Part shown: positions 11,136 through 22,109 of the stretch, piece by piece
How the letters are laid out: each line of letters opens with the position of its first letter
How positions within the stretch are numbered: the stretch's first letter is position 1
Assembly (NCBI GenBank): GCA_010356995.1
Contig: ML996695.1
Coordinates: 567,061 to 631,060 of the forward strand
Direction: 5' to 3'
DNA length: 64,000 bases
From: Trichodelitschia bisporula
Taxonomy: Eukaryota; Ascomycota; Dothideomycetes; Phaeotrichales; Phaeotrichaceae
Position numbers and translations under genes: made by a program
The notes under the pieces: model-generated
Told to the model about the DNA's origin: nothing
What the model saw: only the letters and a program-made list of their open reading frames with translations
Databases searched by the model: none

Positions 11136-12898
11136 TGAGACGGTGAATAGAGCAGCTGAATGTTGGCTGGACAGGGCAGGAGTCTCCTGAGGCAAATTGA
11201 GAGGCCTTTCCAGGAAGTTTGACCAGAGGGGGGATAAGGCATCGACCGGGCGGAGGTGATGAAGCGTTCGTCGGTAAAGTTCAGGGCGATACGGTATACT
11301 GGATATATATGCGGATGAACCCAGAACGAGGTGCCAAGAGTGAGGTCGAATGGTACAAGGTGTGGTGTGTGGCAGGGCGGATTCGAAACGTAGGCGAAAA
11401 GATAGTGAGGGGTGCAGCCAGAAAATGGGACGCGTTTACACAGCCTCCAAGATCCTCATCTTGGCCATGGTGTGCGGGAGCATATTAAGTACTGGCTGTC
11501 CTCGAAGAGCCTCATCCCCAAAATCAGCCCTAGCCCTCCGCAAGTCTATTGGAGTTCTCGCGCGTCAAAAAACCCCTGCGTTATAGCCCCCCACGGACCA
11601 GTCATTCAAACCGAGTATGCAGGATCGAGAGGGCCTTAGACTCTCCAGCTCAAGGAACGGGTGGATGGTGTGCAGGAGTAAAAGCAATGCCAATGACACA
11701 CCATCATGGCCATCGACTTGGCTTCGATACGCCCCCTCGACATGGACAGAACATGGGGATGCGGACTACCGTGCGTTGTACAAAGCCACGCCGCCAGCAC
11801 AACCCGTTTGACGGAGAGAGCGGGTAAGTCGAACAATTGTGATCCGTACCATCCGTACATCCGTACATCATATCCGCTCGTTCCCATAACCTTCGCCTCC
11901 TGGTGGTTGCCAGAGAAAGGGTCTATCGTCCACTTTGCACGATCTTTTCCTTAAACGTTAACGGATGCTCGATACATTAGCACAAACCAAACTTTGTGAG
12001 AAGGAGCTACAAGCAAGTAGTCTGGAGGATGTGTGGAGAGGGAATGGCTGAGGAGGAGACAGGGATTGTGAGCTCACTGAAAGTTCACTTCATTGGAGGA
12101 TGCGAAGAGGTGGGGATAATCTCTCGAGGGAACTGAACTTCAGGCATCAAATATTTGACAGGGGACCCGCTGGCTGTGCGACAAGCCGAGCGATGTTAAC
12201 GAGCCAGAATAGGTCGACGCGTGATGGAGGCCGGAGTGCATGGTAAGATGGTGATGCTAGTCCCCTGCCAGTTTCCAGTGCGTTGAGTGGCTTAATCTCG
12301 AAAACAGATACCTTCTTAGACAATGCAATGCCTACCATGGTGGAGAGGCTTGTGCAGAACTTCTCGAGAGCCTGTTGGTTCGTGAGCCAGGTGGAGGTTT
12401 GTTGCCTTGTCTGCGTGCGCCACAGATCGTTTGGATTGGCTGGAGACTACAGCGTGAAGCGAATCTGGCTGAGAAGTCGACTGGGGTTGCGGAGAAGCTG
12501 AAAAAAACAAAAGTAGATGAGGCTCTGCTGCTTCAAAGAGTGAAATCAGGGCGGTACGGGCACAGCCGCCGCTGGCCGATGCATCCCGGTTGAATCTAGC
12601 GGCAGGATTGAGTCCACAGCACGTCTGCAGATATTACCATTCCGTAGGTAAATCGAAGGCAAGGGTTCGGAATTTCGGAGCTCTTGCGTGGTCCAATCTC
12701 TGTATTTACCTCATGCCGCAGTTTCGCATGTAATTCTGCCTCGCCAGCAGCTTGGTTAGCGTAATCCTACCCTGCACAGCCCTGGAACCGTCATGCCGTT
12801 GCGGACATCTCACACAAAACGGGGCTTCCAGGCGAACCGTATCACGTCACTAGGTGGGTGGACAGCATACGACGGCCAAAAATCTAAGACATTACTAG
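11136..12898. other. Intergenic, 5' side of zinc-finger gene and 3' side of EMC3
   Basis: 1.76 kb without a supportable gene; open frames here are short and mutually overlapping. It should contain the promoter and leader of the minus-strand zinc-finger gene and the 3' untranslated region of EMC3. A short tandem repeat is listed separately. Confidence 0.5.
11842..11868 (+). repeat. Short tandem repeat, unit ATCCGTAC
   Basis: Three consecutive 8-base units (ATCCGTAC, with one extra C between units 1 and 2) lie about 700 bp upstream of the zinc-finger gene start. They could be a microsatellite or a cluster of factor-binding sites; the sequence alone does not decide. Confidence 0.6.
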
Positions 12899-14004
12899 TT
12901 AGCCCAAGCTGGCCAACAGCCGCTCCTCTATCCCGTTGAGGATGTAGTCATGTTCGATGACCTCAAGATTCTCCGCTTCGCTCAAGAACAGTTTGTCGGG
13001 ATCATTGTTGGGTCCCATTGCCGCGCCTGGATTCATCTGGGCCATCTGCGCCGCGACCTGATTTGCGGCTACAAACCGTCAGGACATCGTTTGAGTGCCT
13101 GGGGACCACTCACAGTTGTCATTTCCGAGGATGAGATTATAGACAGGCTGCAATCCGAAGAGCGTGAGGAAGTACCAAGATAAACTCGACACCCAGCGCA
13201 CGTCCAGGTCACGAGTTCCTACTCCGGACTGAAGCATGGCCTTAAACTGCGGCGTCAGGGGGAAAGGTAGCTTCACTATGAGGCGAACCGGGTCAGCCAA
13301 CGAACACCAACCCCCCAGGTCAAAACGCAACAGCTAGCGGAGTACCAGTGGCAGTGCTAGCTCTTAAACTTGTTCCAGCAATTGGAAGCAAATCAGGCCC
13401 CAACACACCTCACAGCCGCTGGGGCCGCATTTGGGCAGCGGCGAGAATGGACTTACTGATCACGTATCCCGAAAAGAAGGCGTTGATCCAGCCCATGATC
13501 AAAGTCTGGGGGACCATCATGGCAACATTGCCCTTCATCATGCTCATCATGCCTTCCATCATGGCAGGATCCGACATGGGGTTCGCGGGAGGCTTTCCTC
13601 GGGCCTCCGGGTCCGCCAGGAAGGCTCCAGACTTGAAACCTGATACCAGGTACGACTTGCGAGCCTGGAAGGAGGTCGACGAGATGTGATTGGCATTCGT
13701 CCGCAAATTGACACCTTGCATGAGAGAGCGGTTCTCGCGAATCTTAGGGAGTGGCTGCTTCTTCGGTGTCGACTGTAGTAATACCGTCGCGTAGTGCCGG
13801 AGCACACCGGTAAGGATCTGGACACCCTATGAACGCCTATCGATGGTATTTTGGATGAGGGAGCATAGCTACCATGACCACCGTAATGGGTAGCAAGATC
13901 CAGTAGCTATCGGTCAAGGTCAGTTCGTGTCCAGCTTCGCAGCGGCAGAGGTCTCACAAGAGCGCCGGATCCCGATGGATCGTCTGGACGAGCGGTTGCG
14001 CCAT
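12899..14004 (-). CDS. EMC3: ER membrane protein complex subunit 3
   Basis: Five exons: 14004-13958, 13906-13873, 13826-13457, 13275-13114 and 13068-12899. All junctions are GT-AG, phases agree, and the product is 260 aa, the usual EMC3 length. Diagnostic segments are RDPALFYWILLPITVVM (first transmembrane helix), LTGVLRHYATVLL, the Met-rich MSDPAMMEGMMSMMKGNV, LIMGWINAFFSG, KLPFPLTPQFKAMLQSG and WVSSLSWYFLTLFGL (last helices), then an acidic cytosolic tail. EMC3 is the Oxa1/YidC-superfamily core of the EMC insertase, which places tail-anchored and multipass proteins into the ER membrane. Introns are 51, 46, 181 and 45 bases; the third is notably longer than the others. The gene diverges from SPC2, whose product also works on proteins entering the ER. 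Confidence 0.95.
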
Positions 14005-14268
14005 AATTGGCAGTGCTTCGCTTTGAGTTCGCTAAAGGGCTGTTCGCGTCGATCGTCGGTGGAAGACTGTTGAAGGGGGAGGTGTGATGACAACTTTTAG
14101 TCTGGAACTTGTGAGGCCTTGCGACGCGGTCGAGAGTGGCGGACCAATAGGAGAGAGCCTTGGCACCGTCCGTTGCTCTACACGCCTGGTGTTTGACATG
14201 AAGACACCTGTACACCATCCGTTCGGCGGGGACACTCCAAAGCAACCCTCATCCACAGTGCCGCAAGA
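14005..14268. promoter_or_regulatory. Bidirectional promoter region of EMC3 and SPC2
   Basis: Only 264 bases separate the two start codons, so both promoters and leaders must share this stretch. I see no convincing TATA box in either direction. Confidence 0.6.
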
Positions 14269-15024
14269 ATGGCCTCCAAGATATCGGTTTACTCCGTGCC
14301 TGGTACTGTACACTCATAACCTGTTCGTTCCCTGCTAATGCACACTAGACCTCAAGAATACCAGTGACGATGCGTTGCCAAACTATCTTACTTCGCTCAA
14401 GTTCAAGCAATCCCACATCTATACAGATGTACGCTTAGCCCTGGGATATACCGCTGTGGTCATATCCGGTGTTCTCTTCTACGCCGACTGGAAACTGGGC
14501 TGGGATAAGACAAAGTTCTGGACTCTCTGGGCAGTACTTGCGTACTTCGCCATCAACACGGCTCTGACATACTGGATCTGGTTCGTGGAGAACGGCATAA
14601 CATTCGTTGGAGAGAGGAACGGTGTCAAGGTTTGGATGTTGCAATTCATGATCAGGTGGTTGCTGATCGTTAACAGTTGGTCATTTCTACATCAACCAAG
14701 AAGCATGATCCCATATACAACGTCACCGCTCGCTATACCGTAAAGGACGGATCCAAGTTTGTAGAGAAGGAGGTCAAGGCCAAGGCGCCATTTACACGGT
14801 GGTTTACGGCGGACGGCTATTTCGTGGCGAAGCCTTTCCAACAATTTCTAGCCTCGGAAATCTCAGCCATCGGGGAAGCCGACCCTTCAAACGTCGTCGA
14901 AGAGATCGGACGGGGATCGTCGCATGAAGGTGGAGCCAAGGACATCGACGCTCAGCTTTACAAACTCGCGGGCTTCGTGGACCAACAGGGCCAGGGCGGG
15001 TCAAAAGTGCGACGGAGAGGGTAG
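14269..15024 (+). CDS. SPC2: Signal peptidase complex subunit 2 (SPC25 homologue)
   Basis: Three exons: 14269-14302, 14349-14629 and 14677-15024; GT-AG introns of 46 and 47 bases, consistent phases, 220 aa. The protein has a short N-terminal cytosolic part ending in LPNYLTSLKFKQSH, two transmembrane helices (LGYTAVVISGVLFYADW and FWTLWAVLAYFAINTALTY) and a C-terminal domain with TFVGERNGVK, STSTKKHDPIYN and the NTARYT-like VTARYTVKDG region. This is the layout of Spc2/SPCS2, a non-catalytic subunit of the ER signal peptidase complex that helps contact the translocon. The first intron begins with a GTACTGTAC motif. The C-terminus ends in a Gly/Gln/Arg-rich tail. Confidence 0.93.
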
Positions 15025-15283
15025 ATTTTACTGAGCTTCTAGAAGTACGTTCTTATGGGAGACGGGCGTTGCGGTGAAGCTTTAGACCCGGTTGGCAATG
15101 GGTTCAGCAAGCGTTCAACTGTGGCTTCTGACTCGACACATACCCGAATACATGACCCATTCCATCTTTTCTCCCTCCTCTCCCAATGAAAAGAAAACAA
15201 GCCCTCCGGTCTACGCCGTCGTGGAAACAATGTCCTCCTTGCAAAAATGCGATGCAGCAGGTGTGTATCGCGCCGAGCAGCTC

Positions 15284-16456
15284 TTACTCGTCAAGGTCCA
15301 TTATTGAAAGCAGCTCCAGCTCTGTCTTCACAATCCTTTCAAACTCCCCTCGCTGGATCCCGGCAGACCGCGCAAGTCTAAAAAGACTCTTGATATCGGT
15401 GCTGATGTGCTGCTTGATACCTACTTCAGCTTGTGACTGGTTCTCGGCTTGTCTTTCCAGCTGCTCTATCGAACTGGAAGAACTTGGGGAGGATGGACGG
15501 GGTTGGTGGATTTCGCCTGTCGCAGTTCCGTTTGTCTCGCCACCACCGTGCTGCAACAATTGAAGTTGGTCGGAGGTCACGCTGGGGTAGGCAGCATCAG
15601 ATACGCCTGATTCGTTTTGTGCGAAGGCCCCAGATGACAGGACGGTATCCCCGTTCAGGGTGGACTCTCCAGGTGCGAGTCCCTCTTCTGATGGATCATC
15701 AGGATCCAAAGCGGGTTGTACCTCTTCCATGTAGCGCGCAAAGTACTCCACTTCCGATCCGGTTGGAAGCTTCACCGAGCTATTCGCATTTTGTGACGGC
15801 GCAGGCGATTGCTTCAAGGGAGTACGTCCAGGCGTACGGTCGTACGCGGCCCAGTAACCATCGTCATCATCGTCGTCTTCGGTACTTTCCGGTCCAGCAG
15901 ACGGAACAGCCAAGCCTCCTGTGCCTCGCGTACCGTTGGAACTGACAGCCCTTTGACCTTCGTATTTCGCCTCCGCGTCCGCGAGACTGCCATGCCACTG
16001 CGCTTCGTCGTCATCCTGTGTTACCAGGCGCAAGTCGTGGAGCTTCCAGCCCTGGTTGTTGCTTTTACCATCCCCGGTACACCACAAATATATGGGCGAA
16101 AGTCCCAGTTCCTCCAACCGAAGTCGGCTGTGAAGAGTTTCCGGGTCAAAGCGGCGAAATTCGATGCGATCAGGCTCTGGGATCTCTATCTCGCCAGAGG
16201 CGGGGTGTGGCTCTAGTTGGATGTTCTCAACGATAGTTTGCAGCTTGGGGGCTTGCTCCCGGTCCCAAGTGAGGAGAGGTAGCCATGAATCCGATCCCAC
16301 TTCCGAAGTAAGGGCATGCAGTCGCTGCCGGAGGATGGGTGTGAGGAGCAGCGTAAGTGCAGGTGGCGGTCGAGGGGACGCGAAGGATGCGGGGAGACAA
16401 GCTAGCAGTGGGGGAAGGAGTTGTCTTGGGTCGGGAGGCTGAACGGGTTGGACCAT
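15284..16456 (-). CDS. Conserved-looking protein of unknown function
   Basis: Intronless, 390 aa, ATG at 16454-16456. I do not recognise the family. The first 40 residues are Pro/Leu-rich, then an ordered-looking region (about 45-170) contains WLPLLTWDREQAPKL, LQTIVENIQLEPHP, FDPETLHSRLRLEELGLSP and YLWCTGDGKSN. Next comes a disordered acidic stretch with DDDDDDD near residue 200. The C-terminus (about 345-390) looks helical: IKSLFRLARSAGIQRGEFER followed by IVKTELELLSIMDLDE. Sharp contrast between ordered ends and a low-complexity middle suggests a real gene, with two small interaction modules. There is no signal peptide or membrane segment. It is convergent with SPC2, with 260 bp between stop codons. 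Confidence 0.7.
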   Translation of the reverse strand: MVQPVQPPDPRQLLPPLLACLPASFASPRPPPALTLLLTPILRQRLHALTSEVGSDSWLPLLTWDREQAPKLQTIVENIQLEPHPASGEIEIPEPDRIEFRRFDPETLHSRLRLEELGLSPIYLWCTGDGKSNNQGWKLHDLRLVTQDDDEAQWHGSLADAEAKYEGQRAVSSNGTRGTGGLAVPSAGPESTEDDDDDDGYWAAYDRTPGRTPLKQSPAPSQNANSSVKLPTGSEVEYFARYMEEVQPALDPDDPSEEGLAPGESTLNGDTVLSSGAFAQNESGVSDAAYPSVTSDQLQLLQHGGGETNGTATGEIHQPRPSSPSSSSSIEQLERQAENQSQAEVGIKQHISTDIKSLFRLARSAGIQRGEFERIVKTELELLSIMDLDE

Positions 16457-18458
16457 GTTGGCTTTCTTCGTTGGCGATCAGAAAGTAAGAAAGCTGGTGT
16501 AACTTGGGTATAGAGAATGGGGTAGCGCTCCTTGAACGAAATGGAATAAGCGGATTCAAGAATGATGACGCTGAGCGCTGTTGTTTGAGGGGTACAAACT
16601 GGGGCGCTTGTGGTCACTGTCACATGGAAGTCCCTCGCGCTAGCTGCGGGGTCTGTGGAGGAGGGGGGGTCTGCGGGTCTGCGGGTCTTGGGAAAGGACT
16701 TGAAAACAGACGACAGAAGGAGAAGGTGAAGATGCGGACTTTCCAGTGCTAGAGAACAGTCGAGCTGACAAGTCGAGAGGGGGTGAGAGCAGCTGCGAAG
16801 CTGCCTCGAGGGCGCACCAGCGGCACCACATGCTGTAGGAGGTGCCGTTTGCGAGAAGGACAATTGGAGGCTTGGAGCTGGCCTGAAGTTCCTTTTCTCC
16901 GGCCATGAGACACCAAAGGGCCCAAAGACCCCCCCCTGGCCCCTCTCACTCTCTCTCTGGCTCACCCCGAGTACCCGTTCCCGGCCTACCAAATGTTCGG
17001 CGGAACGGCGAAACGGCGCTCTTGCCGGCCGACTGTGTTCCGAAGGAGCCCATCGAACAGGTCGTTCTAACTTCATCAACCGCCCAACATCTGGAAACCA
17101 CAAGATCAACTGGATATTGTGCTCAAAGAGCGGACCGTGAACGTCCATCCTACCAAAAAAGCCAGTTGACATGCCGCGCACGCTTCACAGCAAGGGAAAG
17201 TACTCCATGCCTCCACGTTCCTGGTTCTTGACTTCGCTTGCACGGAGCTTAATATCCATTCCGAACTCCTGACCTGCCGCTTGTTGACCGGTCGCCGTCA
17301 TGGCCGTCTCCATCGTTTACGCTCCACGGTCATTTGTGGGATATGCATACCAGCAGACTGAAATCACGCTGCAGAATATGTCATAGGATGCATGATGCTA
17401 CTAGCTGGCGAAACCACAAGCGCGATTCCAAGACTAATCCCAAGTCCAATCCCTCGTACTGTACGATACATCGGAGACTGGAAGTTCGAAGTGGCTTCGT
17501 CGCAAAAGATGAGGCCTCAGGAACGACGTGCCCTCTCAACCCTTCAAACTCACCGACGTGCACCTGCATCATAGGTCATTTAGCAAGCGGCATTTCATGC
17601 TCATGTCACTCCAGTAGGTTGGTACAGAGGCTGAGCTGCTCGTGAGGTTGTGCCTCTTCTCGACTGCGCCTCAACGCCCCCACTGGCTGTGCTGCATGTA
17701 TGTACCTTGGATGATTGGAGAGGCGGCGGTCCAATTCGACAATCTTATTGTCGGTCTGTCCCATCCGCACTCCGATTGTCGCGGGTTGCAAGCTTCGCAT
17801 AGAACCTCCAGTTGCCTCGCAAAGCTAGTTCTAGGGCGGTCGTTGACAAGCACAACAGCCTGGAGTCAGCCTCGGAGGGGGCTGGTGCGTGACCATGCCA
17901 ACATATTGAGAAATATGAGATATCCCCATGCCATATGTTCTGCTCTATCCTCCCTTACCTTGTCGCCTGCAAATTCTCTGTTCATAGTTTCAATTGCTGG
18001 CAAACTGCCGTCTCGCCTGAAGTCCTAATCCTATCTTTCGGGCATTTCGAACTCACCTTGCCCCTCTTCCAAAATCCATTGGCGGAGCGCGTTTGGTGGC
18101 TGCTCTTGCATCTTCGAACCTAAAACGCCCGCACGTACTGCGCGCTTATCCAACTTGAAAGCTTGTACCACAACCGAACACTGACGGCTCCTGCTAGCTC
18201 TTATTAACATATTTCGTCACTTGCGCACCTTGCTTCAACTTCCTCCGCACAGAGGTTGGTGATAACCTTTCAGCCTGTGCATGCGATTGTCGCGCGTCTA
18301 ACACATTCAGTAGAGACCATGTCCTGACACAAGATCACGAGATAACGCACTTGAATTGAGGACTCTTTCCACTTTCGACAACGACATAGGAACTTGCTAC
18401 CATATCACCAGTGGGGGTACATTGATCATTTGGCGCCTCACCGTCGTCGGAAGTTGTG
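16457..18458. other. Intergenic, divergent promoters of unknown gene and zinc-finger gene 2
   Basis: 2.0 kb with no supportable gene. A frame of 259 codons on the minus strand (16402-17181) overlaps the unknown gene and has no recognisable domain. A GTACTGTAC motif lies at 17456-17464. The last several hundred bases before 18459 are pyrimidine-rich with scattered CTTC/CTCC runs, consistent with a long leader. Confidence 0.5.
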
Positions 18459-21400
18459 ATGATGCCAACTGCGGGGTCCAGTCCAAACTACAAGGTGCCC
18501 TTCGAGCACCAGCAGCATGAGAACAACATGACGCAGACCCTCATTCCGGACCACAGAAACAACTCGTATTTCTCAAGCAATATGGAAATCAACTCAATGG
18601 ACCAAGCCGCTTACAACCAGACGACGGGACAGGTTGTTGCCGACACGTCGCCGTCCTCATTTGTCCCAGGATCAGAATTCCAAGCCCAGCTCCAATACGC
18701 CCAATATCAGGAGTCGAACTCGTACCTTCAGCCCACGAGTCTGGACGCTCCGTCAAGTGCGGCGGCGCTGGCTGGGAGCATGTCCCCATCTACGATGAAC
18801 GACTCCTACAGCCCTGCCTCCTACAACCAAGCCACGCACTACAATTCGCCAAACCCGGAGAGCTCGATTGCAGACACTCCATTTCCCTCGCTCATGGGGT
18901 TCTCCACCATGGATCCGTTCTCCATAAACCTTGAGCAGCCGCAGGAGCAGGACGCGATGTCCTACTTCTCACCCAACCCAATGGCTACAGCCGCCTTCCA
19001 ATCCACCTCACCTATCAATCAAATTAGGTCTAGCCCGGCCAACTCCCACAGCCCTGCAGTTCCTTATTCATATCCTATGACTGGAGATCAAATGTCCTCA
19101 AATGGGTTTACAAGTCCCGCGCCACAGCCTCCCCACCAAGCCCCACTCAGTTCCATCAGCAAGCAGGCGGGTGCTTCCCATTCCAAGATCTATGTTCAAA
19201 CGCAGCAACGCCCTAGTCCAGTTGTTAGGGTCGAGAACTACTCCGATGACGGACCTGAGGGGTTCCAAGGGACGAGCAAGAGAGGCCGAGTCACTTCGAG
19301 TGCCCACCTATCTCCTTTCCCACATGATGTGGAATCTTCCGATGAAGAAGATGAAGAAAGCCCTCGTGGTCACACTGCACCGAGCATTGGGCGCCACGCA
19401 GATGGGTCATGGAAAGGGGGGGTTGCACCAGGCGACCGCCACAGACTGGACAACCAAGAGATTCTGAGCGTGGATGAGCTGGACGAGAAGCGGCAAATCA
19501 ACGAGAGGAACTTTCAAGTTGCAGAGTGGCTTTCTCACAGCGAGGCTGAAGGCAAAAAGCCGCGTAAGAAGAGGGTCAAGAGCCGTCCGCGCGCCAAAAG
19601 CGCCAACGACATTCCGTTTTCGAATGCGCTCATGCTCAACTACGACAGCTCGGCCTTTAGGTTTGATGATTCTCTCATCCCCGGCCCTGGGGCATACATC
19701 AACGTGCCAAGTGAGCTTGATGAGTCCGACGTAGACGGCGATGGATCGGAGGCGGACACGGAGGCGGAAGTTGAAATACCTGAGGACGTCGACCCCAATT
19801 TGCGCTCTTTGCCGGACAACGTGGTGTCTGCAAGTCAAAGCAGCGCTTGGGAAACCCCAGCTTCCGGCGACTCCAACGCTGCAACTCACCCCCCGCCCCG
19901 AATGACCTCCAACCTCGCCATCGAGCGCTTCAGGGAACGAGCCAAGGAGATGGACAATACCTCGCTTGCGGCAACTGTTGGATCCCGGCGCCGTAGCGAG
20001 TCAGATCTTGGAAGTATTTATGCTGCTGCTGGGATTGCCAAACTACTGCTTGAACCAAGCGATAGGACACGCGTCGCGCATGTTCGCAGGAAGAGTAGCA
20101 ATATCCTCAGCAGCTTACTTCCGCACCGTAACAACAGCAACAAGCTCAAGCGGAAAGGGTCAGACGCAAATGCTCAGCAGGACTCTCCAGCTTCGCCTCA
20201 TTCGCCGGCAGAAGCTCAGACTTCCTCCGTTGTGCCCAAGCGCAACAGCAGCTTCGGGAAGCATAAAACGCCGAAGGTCCAGGTCAATACGAACGTCCCG
20301 CCGGCTTCGTCAGAAGGGCGATCGCCCATTTTCAATCATCTCAAGATTAAAATGTCGCGTTCCAGAAGTAAGAGTGATGTAAAATCACCCAAGTCTACTG
20401 GTCTCACGGCCCTATGGACCCAGGTTGGTGGACCGCCAATGCCGCTCTTGGCTTCTCCCTCCCAGGCTCGAGTCCATCCGCAGAGGACGTGCGCAAACGA
20501 TGCCGATGACGATAGCAGCGACGAAGCCACTGTCGGGCCTGACGGCGTCGTGATGGACCTCTCAGTGCGGACGGACATGCACATCGAGCCAACCATCGAA
20601 GGCTTCACACGCCAAGTCAAGGAGTTGAACCCACGCATCAAGGATTTCCTTCTCCAACGCATTGTTGAAGAGCAGGTGAAGCGCTATAAGCGACTTGTGG
20701 AGGCTAGGGCCAAGCATACAAATGCCGCAGCAAAGGGCAGATGTACGCACAAGAACCACTGCTTCAGTTCCGGGGGTACATCGAAGCCTCTATCTGCGCG
20801 GCCGAGCAATAAAGGTGCCGAAAATGCCCCGATCGGCTTCGTAATTGTTCCCCCTGGCACCACGCCGGGCGGTGCGGAGTTCCCGCCAGATGACCAGACA
20901 ACCATCGCGCACTTCCCTTCTGGTGTTCCTGTACCGCCAGTAAATCGACTACCAGCCGAGTTCGAATGCCAGATATGCTTTGTGGTCAAGAAGTTCTACA
21001 AGCCTTCGGACTGGACCAAGCACGTCCACGAGGATGTTCAGCCATTTACTTGCACGTTCCCCAACTGCACGGAGCCGAAATCATTCAAGCGGAAGGCCGA
21101 CTGGGTCCGACATGAAAACGAACGACATAGGCAACTGGAATACTGGCAGTGCAACAGGGGCGAGTGCTCTCACATTTGCTTCCGAAAGGATAACTTTGTC
21201 CAGCACTTGGTCCGTGAGCACAAAGTCCCGGATCCTCCCAAGGTCAGAATGCCTCGTAGTGGAGGGGCCAAGTCGCCAGAGACCCCAGCGCTCGATACCA
21301 TGGCAGCACCTGGGCAATGGAATTTCAGCTTTGGGCCTGCCATGACGCAGCGCGCCGAAGTGACGGGTGACGAAATTTGGGCGCTTGTCGACGAATGCCA

Positions 21401-22109
21401 TAAGGAAGCGCCAAAGTCGCCAAAGGACGAGCCCTGCAAATTTTGCGACAACATATGCCCCACGTGGAAGAAGCTCACAGTACATCTTGCTAAGCACATG
21501 GAGCAGATCAGCATGCCGGTGCTGGCCTTGGTCGATCAGACTCTGGGCTTCCCAATTGCTCCACGAACGCATGTCTCGGCGACCAAGCCGCCGAACGACG
21601 TTCCAACCTTCATCTATGATGAGCCAGGCGAGCTGAACTTCACTGGGATGGGCAGCAGCAATATGGCTGCGCCAGTCATGCATAGTTACCCGCCGCCCTC
21701 GGTGAATTTTCAGACGCAGATCTCACTACAGCAGTCGTCATTGACGCCCACAACCATGTCCTACGCTCAAGCGTACTTACCTGCACCGAGCTCGCGAGCC
21801 AGAGCGTCCTCATTCAACGACGTTGACCGGCTTCGCCAAGGGACAACGTACCCACCAGCGGTGCATCCGAGCCGTGTTGCGCAGTCATCCACCTCGATGG
21901 CTTACGATCAACAGCCTCAGATGTTTTTCCAATCAGCGACGAACTTCATGCAGGATCCTATGGGAGATATGAGTGCGGCGTTCCTGGTGTCAAGCAACGG
22001 AGGCAGTGGGGCTATGGGATACGTGTCGAAGGGCAATGTTCTACATGGCAATGGACAGCCGCACAGTGCAGGAGGCATGGGCATGGACCAGCAGAGGTAC
22101 AGGTTCTAG
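18459..22109 (+). CDS. Large C2H2 zinc-finger protein, putative transcription factor (2 of 3)
   Basis: Single exon, 1216 aa, from the first of two adjacent ATGs (18459 and 18462). The first 330 residues are Ser/Pro/Gln/Asn-rich, typical of fungal activation domains. Around 365-380 is a basic Lys/Arg block (KKPRKKRVKSRPRAKS), a likely nuclear localisation signal, followed by acidic stretches. The zinc-finger region is at about 834-930: CQICFVVKKFYKPSDWTKHV, then CTFPNCTEPKSFKRKADWVRH with WQCNRGEC, and FRKDNFVQHLVREH. A further CKFCDNICPTWKKLTVHLAKH finger is near 992-1020. The C-terminal 190 residues are again low-complexity. Long intronless genes of this kind are common for fungal regulators. 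DNA binding is inferred from the fingers; the regulated process is unknown. Confidence 0.85.
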   Translation: MMPTAGSSPNYKVPFEHQQHENNMTQTLIPDHRNNSYFSSNMEINSMDQAAYNQTTGQVVADTSPSSFVPGSEFQAQLQYAQYQESNSYLQPTSLDAPSSAAALAGSMSPSTMNDSYSPASYNQATHYNSPNPESSIADTPFPSLMGFSTMDPFSINLEQPQEQDAMSYFSPNPMATAAFQSTSPINQIRSSPANSHSPAVPYSYPMTGDQMSSNGFTSPAPQPPHQAPLSSISKQAGASHSKIYVQTQQRPSPVVRVENYSDDGPEGFQGTSKRGRVTSSAHLSPFPHDVESSDEEDEESPRGHTAPSIGRHADGSWKGGVAPGDRHRLDNQEILSVDELDEKRQINERNFQVAEWLSHSEAEGKKPRKKRVKSRPRAKSANDIPFSNALMLNYDSSAFRFDDSLIPGPGAYINVPSELDESDVDGDGSEADTEAEVEIPEDVDPNLRSLPDNVVSASQSSAWETPASGDSNAATHPPPRMTSNLAIERFRERAKEMDNTSLAATVGSRRRSESDLGSIYAAAGIAKLLLEPSDRTRVAHVRRKSSNILSSLLPHRNNSNKLKRKGSDANAQQDSPASPHSPAEAQTSSVVPKRNSSFGKHKTPKVQVNTNVPPASSEGRSPIFNHLKIKMSRSRSKSDVKSPKSTGLTALWTQVGGPPMPLLASPSQARVHPQRTCANDADDDSSDEATVGPDGVVMDLSVRTDMHIEPTIEGFTRQVKELNPRIKDFLLQRIVEEQVKRYKRLVEARAKHTNAAAKGRCTHKNHCFSSGGTSKPLSARPSNKGAENAPIGFVIVPPGTTPGGAEFPPDDQTTIAHFPSGVPVPPVNRLPAEFECQICFVVKKFYKPSDWTKHVHEDVQPFTCTFPNCTEPKSFKRKADWVRHENERHRQLEYWQCNRGECSHICFRKDNFVQHLVREHKVPDPPKVRMPRSGGAKSPETPALDTMAAPGQWNFSFGPAMTQRAEVTGDEIWALVDECHKEAPKSPKDEPCKFCDNICPTWKKLTVHLAKHMEQISMPVLALVDQTLGFPIAPRTHVSATKPPNDVPTFIYDEPGELNFTGMGSSNMAAPVMHSYPPPSVNFQTQISLQQSSLTPTTMSYAQAYLPAPSSRARASSFNDVDRLRQGTTYPPAVHPSRVAQSSTSMAYDQQPQMFFQSATNFMQDPMGDMSAAFLVSSNGGSGAMGYVSKGNVLHGNGQPHSAGGMGMDQQRYRF

